From positions 1,054,001 to 1,118,000 of the forward strand of contig NZ_CP132976.1 of the NCBI RefSeq assembly GCF_030864005.1: a DNA stretch of 64,000 nucleotides, read 5' to 3'. This document shows, one piece after another, positions 1 through 8,186 of the stretch; the first letter of the stretch is position 1, and every line of letters starts with the position of its first letter. The position numbers and the translations under genes are program-made. Under the pieces are notes generated by a model. It was given only the letters and a program-made list of their open reading frames with translations. It made no database searches and was not told the origin of the DNA. The stretch comes from Achromobacter seleniivolatilans. Lineage in GTDB: Bacteria; Pseudomonadota; Gammaproteobacteria; Burkholderiales; Burkholderiaceae_B.

Positions 1-237
1 GGCGGCCGCCCGCGCGCCTTCCGCTTTATCAACGCGCTGCATCTGTTCAAGTCGGCGGTCAGCCTGGGCGGCACGGAATCGCTGGTTTGCCATCCCGCGT
101 CCACCACCCATTCAGGCGTGCCCGCGGCGGATCGGGATGCGGCAGGCGTGTCGGAAGGGCTTATCCGGATTTCCATCGGGCTTGAACACGAGGAAGACCT
201 GATCGCCGATATGGACAACGCCTTTCGCACCAGCTGA
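1..237 (+). CDS. Cys/Met metabolism PLP-dependent enzyme, C-terminal fragment
   Basis: This is the last 78 codons of an open frame that enters from the left edge of the window and ends with TGA at 235-237. The translation contains [14 protein letters not shown] followed by TTHSGV and, near the end, [16 protein letters not shown]. These are the conserved C-terminal blocks of the cystathionine gamma-synthase, beta-lyase, methionine gamma-lyase and O-succinylhomoserine sulfhydrylase fold. The Schiff-base lysine lies outside the window, so the exact reaction cannot be assigned. It converges on the drug exporter with only one base between the stop codons. Confidence 0.85.
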   Translation, partial: GGRPRAFRFINALHLFKSAVSLGGTESLVCHPASTTHSGVPAADRDAAGVSEGLIRISIGLEHEEDLIADMDNAFRTS

Positions 238-238
238 T

Positions 239-1759
239 TTACATGGCGTGCGCCGCCCGGCGCGCGCGGTTCAACAGCACAAAGGCAGCCGTGGCCAGCA
301 GCATGACCGTCGCGGTGGCGATCACCGCGGCGTAGCCCGCGTCAAAAGCTGTTTTGGCCAGGTGGGTCAACGTGGATGCCATGTCCGCCGACAGGCCCTC
401 GGCCACGATGAGGGCTTCGTCCAGGCTGTCGCGGGCCATGGCGGCTTGCGGCACGCCGTCAGGGACGGTCAGCGATTGCGCGTAGACCCCAGACAGAATC
501 GACCCCATCAGCGTAACGCCCAAGGCGCCGCCCAGCTCGTACGACACCTCTTCAATGGATGCCGCCATGCCGGCGCGTTCGGGCGAGGCGCTTTGCATGA
601 TGGTGCTGGATGCCGCTGTCATGGTGGCGCCGATGCCTACGCCCAGCACACTCAGGCTGATCATCTGCGGCAGGATGGCCGCGTCATAACTCAGCAAGTA
701 GCCGCCCATGCCGGCGCCCGACACCAGCAGCGATAGAACCAGCAACCGCTTGCCGCTGATGCGCCCCAGCATCCAGCCCGCCAGCGGACCAGCCACAAAG
801 GCGGCCAGCGGCAAGGGCAGGATGAACAACGCTGCCTGGATTGGCGACATGCCCAGCACCAATTGCAGCCGTTGGCTGAACACCAGTTCCATGCCGAACA
901 GGGCGGCTGCCGCGAATAGCGCGGAAGCGACTGCCGAGCTGAACGCGGTGTTGCGGAAAATGGCGAAGTCGATCAACGGGTGCGCACGGCCGCGCTGGCG
1001 GCGTACAAAGATGGCCAGCATCGCCACGCCCGCCACGCAAGCAAGACCCGCATGCAGCCACGATGTGGATGCCTTGCCCAGTTCTTTGAGCGCGTAGGCG
1101 CACAAAATCAATCCGGCCATGACTTGCAGCGAACCGGTCAGGTCCCACGGGCGCGAGGCATCCGGACGGCTGGCGGGAATAAAGCGCCAGGCCAAGGGCA
1201 GCGCCAGCAAGACGATGGGCACGTTGATCAGAAATACCGAGCCCCACCAGAAATGCTCCAGCAATATGCCGCCGACGACCGGCCCAAGCGCCGCGCCGCC
1301 CGAGGCGACCGAGGCCCAGATGCCTATGGCGACGGCGCGTTCGCGTTCGTTGGCGAAGGTCAGGCGGATGATGGACAAGGTGGCGGGCATCATCATGGCG
1401 GCCCCCACCGCCAGCAACACGCGGGCCGCGATCAGAATGGCGGCGTCCGGCGAATAGGCGGCGGCAAGTGATGCCACGCCAAAGACCGCCAGGCCCATCA
1501 TGAACAGCCGCTTGTGGCCCAAACGGTCGCCCAGCGTGCCCATGCCCAGCAACAGGCCGGATACGACCAGCGCGTACACATTCACAATCCACAATTTTGC
1601 GGACGCCGTGACGCCCAGTTCATGCGTGAGGCGGGGCAGTGCTGTGTACAGCACGGTCATGTCGACAACGATCAACAACAAGGCGACGGACACAATGGCC
1701 AGCACCAGCCAGCGGCCCGATTTGGGCGCGGCGACAGCGTTTGAATGAATCCGCTGCAT
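239..1759 (-). CDS. MFS drug exporter, DHA2 family, SmvA-like
   Basis: This is a 14-helix major facilitator antiporter of about 506 residues, expected to sit in the inner membrane and export cationic biocides or dyes with proton exchange. Family marks are GDRLGHKRLFM in the loop after helix 2, and the motif C region ASGGAALGPVVGGILLEHF followed by WWGSVFLINVPIV, which closely follows SmvA (methyl viologen and quaternary ammonium exporter). An upstream in-frame ATG at 1786 exists, but GGAGTAGAACT lies just before the ATG at 1759, which is therefore preferred. It is divergent from a LysR gene and shares a 179-bp control region with it, so substrate-responsive control by that regulator is likely. 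The substrate is inferred from family only. Confidence 0.85.
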   Translation of the reverse strand: MQRIHSNAVAAPKSGRWLVLAIVSVALLLIVVDMTVLYTALPRLTHELGVTASAKLWIVNVYALVVSGLLLGMGTLGDRLGHKRLFMMGLAVFGVASLAAAYSPDAAILIAARVLLAVGAAMMMPATLSIIRLTFANERERAVAIGIWASVASGGAALGPVVGGILLEHFWWGSVFLINVPIVLLALPLAWRFIPASRPDASRPWDLTGSLQVMAGLILCAYALKELGKASTSWLHAGLACVAGVAMLAIFVRRQRGRAHPLIDFAIFRNTAFSSAVASALFAAAALFGMELVFSQRLQLVLGMSPIQAALFILPLPLAAFVAGPLAGWMLGRISGKRLLVLSLLVSGAGMGGYLLSYDAAILPQMISLSVLGVGIGATMTAASSTIMQSASPERAGMAASIEEVSYELGGALGVTLMGSILSGVYAQSLTVPDGVPQAAMARDSLDEALIVAEGLSADMASTLTHLAKTAFDAGYAAVIATATVMLLATAAFVLLNRARRAAHAM

Positions 1760-1885
1760 AGTTCTACTCCTGAAAATGTCTGGCATTCAAGCTGGCGCCA
1801 GGGCGATTGCCGGGCCGGGTAAGAAAGGCGCTTGAACGTCAGGCGTGGCATTATCTATCTATATATTTGCCATATAAAGTTTGAT

Positions 1886-1906
1886 TCCATCTATAAAATA
1901 GATGGA
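1886..1906. promoter_or_regulatory. Perfect inverted repeat in the MFS/LysR divergent promoter
   Basis: TCCATCTAT, three bases (AAA) and ATAGATGGA form perfect 9-bp arms about 33 bp upstream of the LysR start. Further ATCTAT copies lie at 1853-1862 on the exporter side. The region is AT-rich in an otherwise GC-rich window. The position and symmetry fit an operator for the adjacent LysR regulator. Binding is inferred. Confidence 0.5.
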
Positions 1907-1938
1907 TAAAACACCGCTTGGTTTGGATGGAGTCCCAT

Positions 1939-2859
1939 ATGCAATGGACCTTGGATCAGCTTCGGCAATTTGTCGCCGCAGCCGACGCGGGCTCGTTTTC
2001 GGCCGCCGCCCGTCAGTTGGGCCGCGCGCAGTCCGCCGTCAGCACATCCGTGGGGCTGTTGGAAGCGGATCTGGGCGTGGAGTTGTTCGACAGGTCGCGC
2101 CGCAACGCCACGCTGACCCCTGCAGGCGAAGTGATGCTGCAAGAAGCACGCGAGCTATTACGCCAGGCCGGTGGCTTGAACCAGCGCGCCTTATCGTTTG
2201 CCGGCGGGCAGGACGCCCGGCTGTCGATTGCGCTAGATGAAGCCCTGCCGTATCTGGTGCTGGGCGCTTTGGTGAGCGAATTAGCCGGCCGCTTTCCGGC
2301 GCTGGAACTGACCCAGCTGAACGGCACGGCAACGGAAGTCGCCGATTATGTGCAGCAGGGGCGGGCCAGAATCGCCTTTCACTTTGACCGGGGTGAACCC
2401 GGCAGCGCCTTCGCGCACCGTTATCTGGGCAACGTGGCGCAAGGTATTTTTGTGGCGGCGGCGCACCCGCTGGCGAAGTTGCCGGAGGTGACGCGCAAGG
2501 ACCTGGCACGCTACCGGCAACTGGTCATGCAGATGGACGGGGTGGACGATGTGGTGTTGAGTCCCACGGTGTGGCGCACCGACAGCTTCTACAGCATTGC
2601 GGGTATGGTGGCGGACGGCTTGGGCTGGGCGATTCTGCCGCTGAACATTGCCGAATACGAAAGCTTTCGCACCGCGCTTACGCGGGTGCCGTGCGCGGGC
2701 CTGTCTTTGCCCATGCTTTCCGTGCGAACGCTGTGGCTGCAAGGCGCCACGTTGAGCGGGACGGAGCTATGGTTGCAGCAGCGCATGGAGCAGCTGCTGC
2801 GGGCGGGGGCGTTGCCGGATCAGCTGAGCAGCGCGGTGACCAGATCGCCGCCCGCCTGA
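1939..2859 (+). CDS. LysR-family transcriptional regulator
   Basis: A 306-residue LysR-type regulator. The N-terminal winged helix-turn-helix spans about residues 1-60 (LRQFVAAADAGSFSAAARQL, then RAQSAVSTSVGLLEADLGVELFDR), followed by a periplasmic-binding-protein-like effector domain. The start at 1939 (MQWTLDQLR) is preferred because GGATGGAG precedes it; a TTG at 1918 would add seven residues without family support. It probably controls the divergent exporter through the palindrome between the two genes. Its last 40 bases overlap the 3' end of the converging GntR gene. Confidence 0.88.
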   Translation: MQWTLDQLRQFVAAADAGSFSAAARQLGRAQSAVSTSVGLLEADLGVELFDRSRRNATLTPAGEVMLQEARELLRQAGGLNQRALSFAGGQDARLSIALDEALPYLVLGALVSELAGRFPALELTQLNGTATEVADYVQQGRARIAFHFDRGEPGSAFAHRYLGNVAQGIFVAAAHPLAKLPEVTRKDLARYRQLVMQMDGVDDVVLSPTVWRTDSFYSIAGMVADGLGWAILPLNIAEYESFRTALTRVPCAGLSLPMLSVRTLWLQGATLSGTELWLQQRMEQLLRAGALPDQLSSAVTRSPPA

Positions 2860-3506
2860 GCATCATCCGTGAAATTCAGCGCCGTTTGCACGTGTTCCAG
2901 GTGCTCGTCCATCAGCGCGCAAGCGCGGTCGGTGTCGCCCGCGCGGGCAGCTTCGATGAATGCGTGATGCTCCTGCGATGAGCAACTGGCGTCGTGCGAG
3001 CTTTGATACAGCACGGTGATTACGGCGCTGCGAGCAGACAGTTCGCGCAGCATGCCCGTCAGGACCGAATTCCCCACGGCTTCCGCCAGCAGGATATGGA
3101 AGTGTCCCAGCAGATGATTGCGCGTCTGCACGTCGCCGCTTTCCAGCGCGCGGCGCTCGTCAGCCAGATGGGCGTCAATCCGGCGGTAGTCGGCGTGGGT
3201 GGCGCGCGCCACGAATTCCTTGGCCAGCGCGGCTTCCAGAATGCGGCGCACCGTATAGACCTCGCGGGCCTCGTTGGCGTCGGGTTTGCTGACAAATGCG
3301 CCCTTGTCGGGAACGATATTGATCAGCTTGTCCTTGGACAGCATCAAGAGCGCCGCACGGATCTTGGTGCGGCTGACCTTGTACACCCGAGCCAGGGCTT
3401 CTTCACGCAGCCGGGTGCCCGGCGGAAGCTTGTGCGCCACGATAGCGGCTGCCACTTCCTTGGCAATGTCATCGGCGCTGGGGTCTGGCTGTACTTCCTG
3501 GGTCAT
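2820..3506 (-). CDS. GntR-family regulator with FCD ligand domain
   Basis: A 228-residue regulator with an N-terminal winged helix (about residues 12-75: DIAKEVAAAIVAHKLPPGTR, then VSRTKIRAALLMLSKDKLI) and an all-helical FCD effector domain (about 95-215) with the metal/ligand-pocket histidine region HFHILLAEAVGN. The start at 3506 (MTQEVQPD) gives the family's usual N-terminus; the longer frame upstream is rich in Arg/Phe and looks untranslated. It lies downstream of the M20 peptidase and Bug receptor genes on the same strand and probably senses an organic acid or peptide linked to them. A 25-bp inverted repeat upstream suggests autoregulation. Confidence 0.85.
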   Translation of the reverse strand: MTQEVQPDPSADDIAKEVAAAIVAHKLPPGTRLREEALARVYKVSRTKIRAALLMLSKDKLINIVPDKGAFVSKPDANEAREVYTVRRILEAALAKEFVARATHADYRRIDAHLADERRALESGDVQTRNHLLGHFHILLAEAVGNSVLTGMLRELSARSAVITVLYQSSHDASCSSQEHHAFIEAARAGDTDRACALMDEHLEHVQTALNFTDDAQAGGDLVTALLS

Positions 3507-3589
3507 GGGACGCGGCAACGGCTGCCGGAGGGGAAAAAACCATCGGGCAGTCAGTCTAGCAAAAAGCCGAACAGGAAAGACAAACATTT

Positions 3590-3614
3590 TTTGAATACAA
3601 AACAGGTATTCAAA
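3590..3614. promoter_or_regulatory. Inverted repeat upstream of the GntR gene
   Basis: TTTGAATAC, seven bases (AAAACAG) and GTATTCAAA form perfect 9-bp arms between the M20 peptidase stop and the GntR start. This is a good candidate operator for the FCD-type GntR protein. Confidence 0.5.
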
Positions 3615-3652
3615 TTGCTCGCTGGCCGATTGTCCGGCTTTCGCTGATGCCG

Positions 3653-5056
3653 TCAGCCCCTGTGAAAAGAGGATGAGTGGCAGTTGCCCAGTTCGTGCAG
3701 CAGGCGTGTCCAGGCTTGCAAACCTTGCGGAATGGATGACAGCCGGAAAAATTCGTTCGGCGCGTGCACGTCTTCATCGGGCAGGTTGTAGCCGAACATC
3801 AGCGTGTCGATGCCCAGCGTCTCCTTGAAGACTGATGTGATGGGCACGCTGGCGCCCAGCCGCACGTGTATCGGTTTGCTGTCCGATGACTGTTGCAGCA
3901 CGGTTTCGGCGGCGGTGACCAGCGGGTGGTCCGGTCGCAGGGTGGCGGCGGGAGAGCCGGTGTTCAGCGCCGTGACCTCCAAGTCGCAACCTGGCGGGCA
4001 TGCGGCTTGCAAATGGGCCAATACGGAGTGAATGACCTGCGCGGGGTCCTGGCCTTCAACAATGCGCGCCGTCAATTTGGCGGAGGCTTCGCATGGAATG
4101 ATGGTTTTGGTGCCCGCACCCGTGTACCCGCCCCACATGCCGTTCACGTCCAGGGCAGGGCGCAGTGTGATCCGTTCGCGCGGGCTGTAGCCCGGTTCGC
4201 CATGGGAGGCGCCTGCCACGTCCGAAAAGAACGCGGCTTCGTCATACGGAAATGCCGCGGTGTCCGAGCGCTGGCGTGGCGTGGGCGGTTGGGCGCCCGC
4301 GTGAAAGCCGTCCACCGCGACGCTGCCATCTTCTCTATGCAGCGACGCAAGCAGCGCCGCCATGTCGTGCAAGGCGTTGCGTACGCCACCGCCGTACCGG
4401 CCGGAGTGCAGATCCTTGGCGGCGGTGCGCAGCTTGATTTCCAGCGCGGCGTGGCCGCGTGCGCCGGTGTTGATGGTGGATACGACAGCGCTTGCACGGC
4501 CGCCATCGGCCGACAGCACCGCGTCTGCCGTCAGTAGTGAACGGTAGCGCTCGATGAGGGGGCGCAAGGAAGGGCTGCCAGTTTCCTCTTCGCCTTCAAT
4601 GAACACTTTGATGTTGACCGGGCAGGCCTGAACCGCCGCCAGATAGGCAAACACCACTTCAAGCGCGATGGTGGTCGATCCTTTGACGTCGGACGCGCCG
4701 CGAGCATAGAGCCGGTCGCCCACTTGCGTGGGCTCGAACGGCGGTGTGCGCCATAGTTCGAGCGGATCGGCGGGTTGCACGTCGTAATGCCCATAGATCA
4801 GCAGCGTTGGCCGGCCGGGCGCGCCGGTCCACTCGCCATATATCGCTGGCTCGCCGCCGCCATCCAGTTCTTGCACTTGGCGCAGGCCCGCACTGCGCAA
4901 CCGTTCACACAGAAAGCGGCGCGCTTCGGCCATGGAGGGCGCGTAGGCCGGATCGGCGCTGACGCTGGGAATGCGCAAAAAGGTGTTGAGCCAGGCTTCG
5001 ATTTGCGGCTGGCGTGCGGCCAGGTGATCAAGTACGGGCTGGATGGCGTGGGACAT
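3653..5056 (-). CDS. M20-family metallopeptidase / dipeptidase
   Basis: A 467-residue cytosolic di-zinc peptidase of the M20 (ArgE/DapE/CPG2/carnosinase) family, full length for the family. Metal and catalytic residues are visible: H90 and D92 in GHYDVQP, D123 in ARGASDVKG, the acidic cluster E156-E158 in EGEEETGS, and the C-terminal metal histidine in EDVHAPNEFF. The dimerisation lid includes DLHSGRYGGG. The substrate is probably a dipeptide or an N-acylated or carbamoylated amino acid. It follows the Bug receptor gene on the same strand by 60 bp, suggesting uptake and hydrolysis of one compound. No signal peptide is seen. Confidence 0.88.
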   Translation of the reverse strand: MSHAIQPVLDHLAARQPQIEAWLNTFLRIPSVSADPAYAPSMAEARRFLCERLRSAGLRQVQELDGGGEPAIYGEWTGAPGRPTLLIYGHYDVQPADPLELWRTPPFEPTQVGDRLYARGASDVKGSTTIALEVVFAYLAAVQACPVNIKVFIEGEEETGSPSLRPLIERYRSLLTADAVLSADGGRASAVVSTINTGARGHAALEIKLRTAAKDLHSGRYGGGVRNALHDMAALLASLHREDGSVAVDGFHAGAQPPTPRQRSDTAAFPYDEAAFFSDVAGASHGEPGYSPRERITLRPALDVNGMWGGYTGAGTKTIIPCEASAKLTARIVEGQDPAQVIHSVLAHLQAACPPGCDLEVTALNTGSPAATLRPDHPLVTAAETVLQQSSDSKPIHVRLGASVPITSVFKETLGIDTLMFGYNLPDEDVHAPNEFFRLSSIPQGLQAWTRLLHELGNCHSSSFHRG

Positions 5057-5116
5057 GTAGGTATTCCGGGATGCGTGGGTGGGCCAGGGGCGGGCAGGGG
5101 TTGCACTAGGGCGCGC

Positions 5117-6094
5117 CTATTCCCCGCGGAAGCCGCTTTGCCGGACCAGCTCGGCCAGACTGGCGGTCTGTTCGGTGTAGAAGGCCTCGCCTTCAGCGAG
5201 CGACTGCGGCGGGAACAGAATCTTTCCCTGGGCTTCCAGGGTCTTGCGTGCCGCGGGGTCCAGCAGCGACGCTTGCACGGCATCGTGCAGTTTCTGCACG
5301 ATGTGCGCAGGCGTGCCTTGCTTGACCAGATAGGCGGTCCAGATCGTGTAGTTGAAGTCTTTCAGTCCTGCGCTTTCCTGCACGCTAGGCACGTCTGGCA
5401 GCGCCTTCAAGCGTTCACGGTTCAAGGTGCCGATGATCTTCAGACGGCCCTCGCGACGCAGATCTTCGTAGTTGGCCTGGTACGGCATGATGGCGAAATC
5501 GATCTGCCCGCCCGCCATATCCGTGATCAGCGGCGCGCCGCCGCGATAGGGAATGTGCGTGAGCTTGATGCCGGTGCGCTGTGCCAAGGCTTCGGTAATC
5601 AGATGGATCATCGACCCCGCGCCGCCCGAACCGTAAGTCAGCGGCACGCTGCGCTGGCGCGCCATGGCGATCAAATCGTCGACATTGCCTGCGCCCAAGT
5701 CAGCGCGCGTCACCACCACATAAGGCGAGGTGGCAACCGGCGCTACAAACTGGAATTCCTGCGGGCGGTAGGTGACGGCCTTGTTGGTCAGCCCGGCCAG
5801 GATCAGCTCGTTGGGCGAACCTTGAAACAGGTAATAGCCATCGGCCTTGGCGCTCAAAACGCGGTTGGCTCCCAGCGCGCCGTTGGCCCCGCCCAGGTTT
5901 TCCACCACGACAGGCGCGCCCAAGGACTGCGACATCGACGCCTGTAGCGCCCGGGCCGTAATGTCGCTGGCGGCGCCCGCCGGGTAGGGCACCAGCAAAG
6001 ATACGGGTTTGGCGGGATAGTTCTGCGCCTGTGAGGCGCCCGCGCCCAGCCCGGTCAACAGGGCGGCGGCGGCAAACATCAGGATTTTTTTCAT
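5117..6094 (-). CDS. Bug-family periplasmic solute receptor (TctC-like)
   Basis: A 325-residue tripartite-tricarboxylate-type binding protein of the Bug family. It has a Sec signal peptide (MKKILMFAAAALLTGLGAG, cleavage after ASQA), then YPAKPVSLLVPYPAGAASD with the conserved ligand loop, and GGANGALGANRVLSAKADGY. AAGGGGA lies seven bases before the ATG at 6094, so this start is preferred over the ATG two codons upstream. No TctA/TctB membrane genes are nearby, which is usual for orphan Bug receptors in Bordetella and Achromobacter. It is divergent from a LysR gene and upstream of the M20 peptidase. Confidence 0.88.
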   Translation of the reverse strand: MKKILMFAAAALLTGLGAGASQAQNYPAKPVSLLVPYPAGAASDITARALQASMSQSLGAPVVVENLGGANGALGANRVLSAKADGYYLFQGSPNELILAGLTNKAVTYRPQEFQFVAPVATSPYVVVTRADLGAGNVDDLIAMARQRSVPLTYGSGGAGSMIHLITEALAQRTGIKLTHIPYRGGAPLITDMAGGQIDFAIMPYQANYEDLRREGRLKIIGTLNRERLKALPDVPSVQESAGLKDFNYTIWTAYLVKQGTPAHIVQKLHDAVQASLLDPAARKTLEAQGKILFPPQSLAEGEAFYTEQTASLAELVRQSGFRGE

Positions 6095-6154
6095 GGGCAT
6101 TCCCCTTGTGATCTGAGTGCTGGACCCGATGCTAGAAGCCGCTGTGTCATCTGT

Positions 6155-6194
6155 CCAATCGATTGATTGGCTGATTACAATGCGTTTTACGCAT
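6155..6194. promoter_or_regulatory. Candidate LysR operator in the Bug/LysR divergent region
   Basis: Two inverted repeats sit between the divergent genes. ATGCGT-TTT-ACGCAT at 6180-6194 has perfect 6-bp arms and contains an exact T-N11-A LysR box (T6181 to A6193). CCAATC-GATT-GATTGG at 6155-6170 is a second dyad about 25 bp away. A strong recognition site plus a second site is the usual LysR pattern. Binding is inferred. Confidence 0.5.
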
Positions 6195-6227
6195 GATTAA
6201 TGTCACGTGCGCCCAGGGAACCACACC

Positions 6228-7130
6228 ATGACTTTGCCGCAGCTTGCCCATCTGGTCGCGCTACTTGAAACGGGCTCTTTCACCCGCGCCGCGGAAATGC
6301 TGCATTTGTCGCAGCCTGCCTTTAGCCGCAGCATTCAATTGCTTGAGGGCGAGCTTGGCGCATCGCTGGTGGACCGCATCGGTAAGCGCAACGAGCCGAC
6401 GCCGTTGGGACGTCTGGTCGGGCAGCGGGCGCGCCGGGTCCTGGCCGAAGTCGAGGAAATTCGACGTGAAGCTGAAATGCTGGCCCAGGGCGAAACCGGC
6501 GCGATCCGGCTGGGGCTGGGGGCGGCGCCCAGCGCGCTGCTTAGTGTGCCGTTGATGCAGCACTTGATGGATCAGTATCCAAAGCTGCGAGTCAAGCTGT
6601 CGCGCGGGCCGACGGAATCCCTGCTGGTCAGCCTGCGCGAGCGCGTGCTGGATGCGCTGGTCGTTCATGTTCGGACGCTGGATAACGACGAAGACCTGGA
6701 AGTGGCGCCGATGCCCGCCCTGTCATCGGGTTTTATCTGCCGTCTTGGGCATCCGCTGGCCGGGCAGGCCCAGCCGGCGCTGGCGGACGTGTTGCGCTAC
6801 CCGATTGTGTCGACAGGCCTAAGCCCCGAGATACGGCGCCGGCTGGCAGGGGCGGCGGCGCCCGGGGGTTTTGACCTGCACATGGAATGCGAGGACATTT
6901 CGTATCTGCTCGACATCGTTGAACGCTCAGACGCCTTGTATCTGGGCGTGCTGGCATCGGCGCGCGCATTGACGAAATTGAATCGCCTGCTGCAACTCCC
7001 CGCGCCGCAGGACTTCAATGTTCAAGCGCACTTCGCCTTTGTGACCTTGCGTGGCCGCAGCGTCAGCCCGGCCACGCGTATCGCCCGCCAATGTTGCTTT
7101 CAGACGATACAGGACGCGGCCGGAGCGTAA
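6228..7130 (+). CDS. LysR-family transcriptional regulator
   Basis: A 300-residue LysR regulator beginning MTLPQLAHLVALLETGSF, with the helix-turn-helix over about residues 3-60 (RAAEMLHLSQPAFSRSIQLL). The effector domain follows from about residue 90. AGGGA precedes the ATG at 6228; the frame's seven extra upstream codons lack support. It is divergent from the Bug receptor gene and the likely regulator of that receptor and the peptidase. Confidence 0.88.
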   Translation: MTLPQLAHLVALLETGSFTRAAEMLHLSQPAFSRSIQLLEGELGASLVDRIGKRNEPTPLGRLVGQRARRVLAEVEEIRREAEMLAQGETGAIRLGLGAAPSALLSVPLMQHLMDQYPKLRVKLSRGPTESLLVSLRERVLDALVVHVRTLDNDEDLEVAPMPALSSGFICRLGHPLAGQAQPALADVLRYPIVSTGLSPEIRRRLAGAAAPGGFDLHMECEDISYLLDIVERSDALYLGVLASARALTKLNRLLQLPAPQDFNVQAHFAFVTLRGRSVSPATRIARQCCFQTIQDAAGA

Positions 7131-7139
7131 AGACAGCGT

Positions 7140-8126
7140 TCAGTCTTTGGCCATTAATCCCAGAGACTCGATCAGGCCCTTTTCCTTGATGTAGGTGGCC
7201 TGCGCCCAGGCTTGGTAGTCCTGACTGTTGCGGTAGGCCGGTTCCTGATTCAGCTGCTTCATGGTGTCCATGCTGGCCGGATCGAACAAGGCCTTTTTGA
7301 ACGCGTCATGCAGCGTCTTTACGACTGCGGGGTCCATGCCTTTGGGGCCTGCCAGACCATAGGGCGACGTGGACACGACCTTGTAGCCCAGCTCCTGCGC
7401 AGTGGGCACGTCGGGCCAGCGCGTCGTGCGCTTTTCGCCGAATGTGACCAGCAGGCGCATCTTGCCGGAATCCACAAACTGATCCCAACCGGTGGCGTCG
7501 CTTTGCGCCATGACGTGGCCGCCCAGCAGCGCCTGCTGCATGTCCGCATTGCCCTTGAATGGCACGTGGTTCAGTTTCACCTTCGCATTGATGGCAATCT
7601 CTTCGATCAGCAGGTGCGGCGATGAGCCGATGCCGGTGGAGCCGTAGTCGATGGTGCCCGGCGCCTTGCGCGCGGCCTCGATGTATTCGTTGAAGGTTTT
7701 GTACGGCGAGTCGGAACGGACCGTGAAGCCGAAGGTGTAGCCCGATAGCCCGATGATGAAACTGAAGTCTTTGATGGGGTCCCAGCTGCTTTTCTGCATG
7801 TAAGGCATGCGCAGCATGGCCAGCGTGTACAGGCTGATCGTGTAACCGTCCGGCTTTGCGGTTCTGGCCATGGTGGCGGTGCCCAAGGTGCCACCCGCGC
7901 CCGGCCGGTTTTCCACGATGACGGGCTGGCCCAGGTATTTGGAGGCGTCCTGCGCCACGATACGCATGTGACGATCGGTAGAGCCGCCTGCCGGGAACGG
8001 CACGATCAGCGTGATGGGTTTGGTCGGAAAGGCGTTTTGGGCGCTTGCAGTGAACGGCAGCGCAATGCCTGCCGTGGCGAACAGCAGGGCGCCCAGGCAG
8101 GCGCGGCGCAGAGGCATCTTGGCCAT
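7140..8126 (-). CDS. Bug-family periplasmic solute receptor
   Basis: A 328-residue Bug receptor with a signal peptide (MAKMPLRRACLGALLFATAG, cleavage near TASA-Q), then FPTKPITLIVPFPAGGSTDR and ENRPGAGGTLGTATMARTAK, the typical ligand-binding loops. GGAGAC precedes the start. It lies 60 bp downstream of the acyl-CoA synthetase gene on the same strand, at the end of the beta-oxidation operon. It therefore probably binds the carboxylic acid that the operon activates and degrades. It converges with the LysR gene at 6228. Confidence 0.87.
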   Translation of the reverse strand: MAKMPLRRACLGALLFATAGIALPFTASAQNAFPTKPITLIVPFPAGGSTDRHMRIVAQDASKYLGQPVIVENRPGAGGTLGTATMARTAKPDGYTISLYTLAMLRMPYMQKSSWDPIKDFSFIIGLSGYTFGFTVRSDSPYKTFNEYIEAARKAPGTIDYGSTGIGSSPHLLIEEIAINAKVKLNHVPFKGNADMQQALLGGHVMAQSDATGWDQFVDSGKMRLLVTFGEKRTTRWPDVPTAQELGYKVVSTSPYGLAGPKGMDPAVVKTLHDAFKKALFDPASMDTMKQLNQEPAYRNSQDYQAWAQATYIKEKGLIESLGLMAKD

Positions 8127-8186
8127 GGGGTTTGTCTCCAGATGGTGGTGTTGTGGTTTGTTATGGGTCTTCTTACAGCCAGCGGC

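Noticed and set aside
4775..5947. 390-codon plus-strand frame across the M20 and Bug genes
   Set aside because: It spans two well-supported minus-strand genes and their spacer, with no homologous motif.
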